A stretch of 8,261 nt of DNA, taken from Pseudomonadota bacterium. GTDB taxonomy: Bacteria; Pseudomonadota; Gammaproteobacteria; Burkholderiales; SG8-39. The notes beneath the pieces were generated by a model, which saw nothing but the letters and a program-made list of their open reading frames with translations, had not been told where the DNA came from and did not search any database. The stretch is from contig QGUL01000062.1 of assembly GCA_003242425.1 (NCBI GenBank), positions 1 to 8,261 on the forward strand. The letters run 5' to 3'. Position 1 is the first letter of the stretch, and each line of letters opens with the position of its first letter. Below, one piece after another: positions 6,455-8,261 of the stretch. The translations under genes were made by a program, and so were the position numbers.

Positions 6455-7599
6455 CCCGCCGCGACCTGCGCCGTCTCGGTTTGCGGGGTCAGCGCCTGTT
6501 TGAGGCGCAGCGCCTGCGCGATCGGCGCTTCGTTGCCCTCGCCCAGACAGGTGAAGTGGCCCATCTTGCGGCCGCGCCGCGCTTCGCGCTTGCCGTAGAG
6601 ATGCAGCCGGGTGTGCGGCGCCGCGAGCACCTTCGCCCAGTCCGGTTCGCCGTCGGCCCACAGATCGCCCAGCAGGTTCACCATCGCCGCAGGCCGTACG
6701 AGACGCGTGTCGCCGAGCGGCGCGTCGATCAGCACGCGCAACTGCTGTTCGAATTGCGACGTCGTGCAGGCGTCGAGGGTGTAATGCCCGCTGTTGTGCG
6801 GACGCGGTGCGATCTCGTTGACCAGCAGGCTGCCGTCCTGCAGCAGGAACATTTCCACGCACAGCACGCCCACGTAGTCGGCGTGCGCCAGCAGCTTGCG
6901 CGCGAGCGACTGCGCCAGCGTGTCGGTCTTCGGGTCGATGTGTGCCGGGACGAAGGAGGTGTCGAGTATGCCGTTCTCGTGATGATTCTCGGCCGTGGGA
7001 TAGGTGACGATGTTGCCGTGGCGGTCGCGCGCGGCGACCACCGAAAGCTCCTTCGCCAGCGCGACCTGCTTCTCCAGCACGCAAGGGCCGACGAAGTTCT
7101 CGAACGCCGCTTCCAGCTCGGCCTGCGTCTTCACGCGCGCCTGACCCTTGCCGTCGTAGCCCCAGCGGATGCGCTTGAGGATGCCGGGCAGCAGATGCTC
7201 GCAGCCCCGCAGGTCGTCGAAGCTTTCGACGAGCTTGTAGGGCGCGACTTCGAGGCCGGCAGCGGTAAGCGCGGCTTTTTCCGCGCCGCGGTCCTGGAAG
7301 GCGGCGACGTGATGCGCCTTGGGCGCGACGAAACAGTGGTCGGCGAGAAAGCGCAGCGCCTCCGCCGGCACGTTCTCGAATTCGGTCGTGACCGCCACGC
7401 AGCGCGCCGCGAGCTGCTTCCAAGCCTCCTGGTCGTCGTAGGCGGCGACGATGTGTTCGTCGGCGAAGGAAGCCGCGGGTGCGTGCGGATCGGGGTCGAG
7501 TACGGCGACACGATAGCCGTGGTTTTGCGCCGCAGCGGCGAACATGCGGCCCAGTTGGCCGCCGCCGAGGACGCCGAGCCAGGCGCCGGGTGCGATCAT
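6451..7599 (-). CDS. purK: N5-carboxyaminoimidazole ribonucleotide synthase PurK
   Basis: ATP-grasp enzyme of de novo purine synthesis: AIR + ATP + bicarbonate gives N5-CAIR, the substrate of PurE. The 382 residues match the family. The N-terminal [13 protein letters not shown] (8-20) is the PurK opening, [12 protein letters not shown] (31-42) continues the first domain and TTEFENVP (71-78) is characteristic. The ATP-grasp core shows [11 protein letters not shown] (146-156), [19 protein letters not shown] (174-192) and [21 protein letters not shown] (261-281), which carries the metal-binding Glu/Asn region and the PurK-specific tail motif. ATG 7599-7597 overlaps the purE TGA by 4 bases, and CTCC at 7605-7608 (GGAG on the - strand) lies 5 bases upstream, inside purE. 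It ends 2 bases from the convergent VOC gene, and no terminator is visible on its 3' side. Confidence 0.96.
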   Translation of the reverse strand: MIAPGAWLGVLGGGQLGRMFAAAAQNHGYRVAVLDPDPHAPAASFADEHIVAAYDDQEAWKQLAARCVAVTTEFENVPAEALRFLADHCFVAPKAHHVAAFQDRGAEKAALTAAGLEVAPYKLVESFDDLRGCEHLLPGILKRIRWGYDGKGQARVKTQAELEAAFENFVGPCVLEKQVALAKELSVVAARDRHGNIVTYPTAENHHENGILDTSFVPAHIDPKTDTLAQSLARKLLAHADYVGVLCVEMFLLQDGSLLVNEIAPRPHNSGHYTLDACTTSQFEQQLRVLIDAPLGDTRLVRPAAMVNLLGDLWADGEPDWAKVLAAPHTRLHLYGKREARRGRKMGHFTCLGEGNEAPIAQALRLKQALTPQTETAQVAAG

Positions 7600-8075
7600 G
7601 GCAACTCCGGTAGCCGGGCGTCGAGCACACTCTGGGTCTGCGCGGCGCGGAAAGCTTCCAGCTTGGGCGCGCCCAACATCGCGGCGGCGAACAGGCCCGC
7701 GTTGGCGGCGCCGGCCGCACCGATGGCGAAGGTCGCCACGGGCACGCCTTTCGGCATTTGAACGATGGACAACAGCGAATCCATGCCCTGCAAGTGTTTG
7801 GAAGGCACCGGCACGCCCAGTACCGGCACCGTGGTCATCGAGGCGATCATGCCCGGCAGATGGGCGGCCCCGCCTGCGCCCGCGATGATGCAGCGCAGCC
7901 CCGCGGCCGCCGCGCCCTTGGCGAATTCGTAGAGCAGATCGGGCGTGCGATGGGCCGAGACCACGCGCGCGGTGTACGGCACCTCGAGTTCGCGCAGCAT
8001 CGCGGCGGCGTGCTGCATCACCTCCCAATCGCTGGTGCTGCCCATCACGATGGCAACCTGGGGTGCTTGGTCCAT
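7596..8075 (-). CDS. purE: N5-CAIR mutase PurE, class I
   Basis: Converts N5-CAIR to CAIR in purine synthesis, as a soluble homo-octamer in known class I enzymes. The 159 residues are typical of bacterial Pur[19 protein letters not shown] (7-24) is the nucleotide-binding opening, SAHRTPD (40-46) contains the conserved active-site His42, and [12 protein letters not shown] (65-76) is the second signature. [21 protein letters not shown] (99-119) and [14 protein letters not shown] (121-134) complete the fold. The neighbouring, overlapping purK argues for class I (N5-CAIR mutase) rather than direct AIR carboxylation. The frame is open upstream to 8117, but ATG 8075-8073 is chosen because the family starts there and GAGGAG (CTCCTC at 8082-8087 on the + strand) lies 6 bases upstream. 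The C-terminal tail after residue 135 is a little longer than the core needs. Confidence 0.96.
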   Translation of the reverse strand: MDQAPQVAIVMGSTSDWEVMQHAAAMLRELEVPYTARVVSAHRTPDLLYEFAKGAAAAGLRCIIAGAGGAAHLPGMIASMTTVPVLGVPVPSKHLQGMDSLLSIVQMPKGVPVATFAIGAAGAANAGLFAAAMLGAPKLEAFRAAQTQSVLDARLPELP

Positions 8076-8092
8076 AGCCTGCTCCTCGTGGC

Positions 8093-8114
8093 GCGGCCGT
8101 CCGGGACGGACCGC
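8093..8114 (-). other. purE leader hairpin B, next to the ribosome binding site
   Basis: GCGG-CCGTC (8093-8101) pairs with GACGG-CCGC (8105-8109 and 8111-8114) around a CGG loop, leaving A8110 bulged: 9 GC-rich pairs. In the - strand transcript it stands 5 bases ahead of the purE ribosome binding site. It is probably within the leader RNA, and could affect ribosome access or simply reflect high GC. Confidence 0.4.
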
Positions 8115-8144
8115 CAAAGCAAACGGCGAGCCCCAGGCTCGCCG
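8115..8144 (-). terminator. purE leader hairpin A with T-rich tail (terminator or attenuator candidate)
   Basis: CGGCGAGCC (8124-8132) and GGCTCGCCG (8136-8144) are perfect 9-base arms with a 3-base loop. Read on the - strand the hairpin is followed by TTTGCTTTGG, an interrupted T-tract, which resembles an intrinsic terminator facing purE. If the -10 box at 8154-8159 is real, the hairpin is the very 5' end of the purEK mRNA and could be an attenuator or a stabilising stem. If transcription starts elsewhere, it may be a second terminator for the gene to the right. Confidence 0.5.
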
Positions 8145-8153
8145 AAGGGGCGC

Positions 8154-8183
8154 ATTATGAACGCGTCAACAGGGACTTGCCAG
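8154..8183 (-). promoter_or_regulatory. Possible sigma-70 promoter of purEK
   Basis: On the - strand CATAAT (8159-8154) matches 5 of 6 bases of the -10 consensus in an otherwise GC-rich stretch. CTGGCA (8183-8178), 18 bases upstream, matches 4 of 6 of the -35 consensus; TGGCAA at 17 bases matches 3 of 6. Predicted start is near 8147, giving a leader of about 72 bases. Based on pattern only. Confidence 0.35.
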
Positions 8184-8208
8184 CCTTTCGGCGCAATTTG
8201 CGCGTCCC

Positions 8209-8226
8209 GGAATGGCGCGCCATACC
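8209..8226. repeat. Palindrome upstream of purE
   Basis: ATGGCGCGCCAT (8212-8223) is a perfect 12-base palindrome, and GG/CC two bases further out extend it to 18 bases with one A/A mismatch on the way. It sits about 26 bases upstream of the possible -35 box and between that box and the right-edge terminator, where an operator could be. No resemblance to the E. coli PurR box is apparent. Confidence 0.3.
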
Positions 8227-8237
8227 GTGCGCGCAAC

Positions 8238-8261
8238 AAAAAAGCCCGGCGGAAAGCCGGG
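8238..8261 (-). terminator. Intrinsic terminator of a gene beyond the right edge
   Basis: On the - strand CCCGGC (8261-8256), loop TTTCC, GCCGGG (8250-8245), then C and six T (8243-8238). The stem is cut by the window edge and may be longer. It ends a - strand gene outside the window, so purEK has to have its own promoter between here and 8075. Confidence 0.85.

Noticed and set aside
6481..7761. Long + strand open frame opposite purK
   Set aside because: Shadow of purK, which is certain from its motifs; the + strand product is Arg/Ala/Val-rich without family features.
7600..8028. Fusion of an upstream - strand frame (from 8028) to PurK
   Set aside because: The extra N-terminal part is purE read in the wrong frame; PurK begins at 7599 with its canonical N-terminus and own GGAG.
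1..8261. CRISPR arrays, tRNA or rRNA genes, insertion sequences, toxin-antitoxin or defence genes
   Set aside because: I looked on both strands and saw no regularly spaced repeats, no tRNA-like cloverleaf, no transposase motifs and no unexplained coding gaps longer than 200 bases.

Overview
The window is high-GC bacterial chromosome, judged by eye to be well above 60% GC with strong G/C preference at third codon positions. PurE and PurK, the class V aminotransferase, the TRAP transporter and the CaiB-type CoA-transferase all read like Betaproteobacteria (Burkholderiales or Rhodocyclales-like). That placement comes from remembered family resemblance, not from a search.

Left block, + strand, 1-5878: a gene cluster that looks like one catabolic or uptake unit. 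It opens with the C-terminal three quarters of a serine/alanine-glyoxylate-type aminotransferase, cut by the left edge. A complete three-part TRAP transporter follows: periplasmic binding protein, small membrane subunit and large membrane subunit. A crotonase-fold (enoyl-CoA hydratase-like) protein and a family III (CaiB/BaiF) CoA-transferase come next. From the small membrane subunit to the CoA-transferase the genes are packed with 1-base overlaps or a 1-base gap, so they should be translated together. A strong intrinsic terminator at 5848-5878 closes the unit. The simplest reading is that TRAP imports an organic acid, the CoA-transferase makes its CoA thioester, the crotonase-fold protein acts on the acyl chain, and the aminotransferase handles a 2-oxo product or glyoxylate. 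The substrate cannot be read from the sequence.

Middle, 5879-6448: a separate small + strand gene for a PhnB-like VOC (glyoxalase-fold) protein. It meets purK tail to tail with only 2 bases between the stop codons.

Right block, - strand, 6451-8261: purE-purK, the two-enzyme route from AIR to CAIR in purine synthesis, overlapping by 4 bases. The purE leader holds a possible -10 box and two stable hairpins around a T-rich stretch. At the right edge an intrinsic terminator belongs to a gene outside the window. The first 55-60 bases look like a poor-quality contig end.

Nothing here is clearly a new system. The points most worth checking are the undefined substrate of the TRAP/CoA-transferase/crotonase cluster, the crotonase lacking one of the two classical catalytic glutamates, and the structured purE leader.
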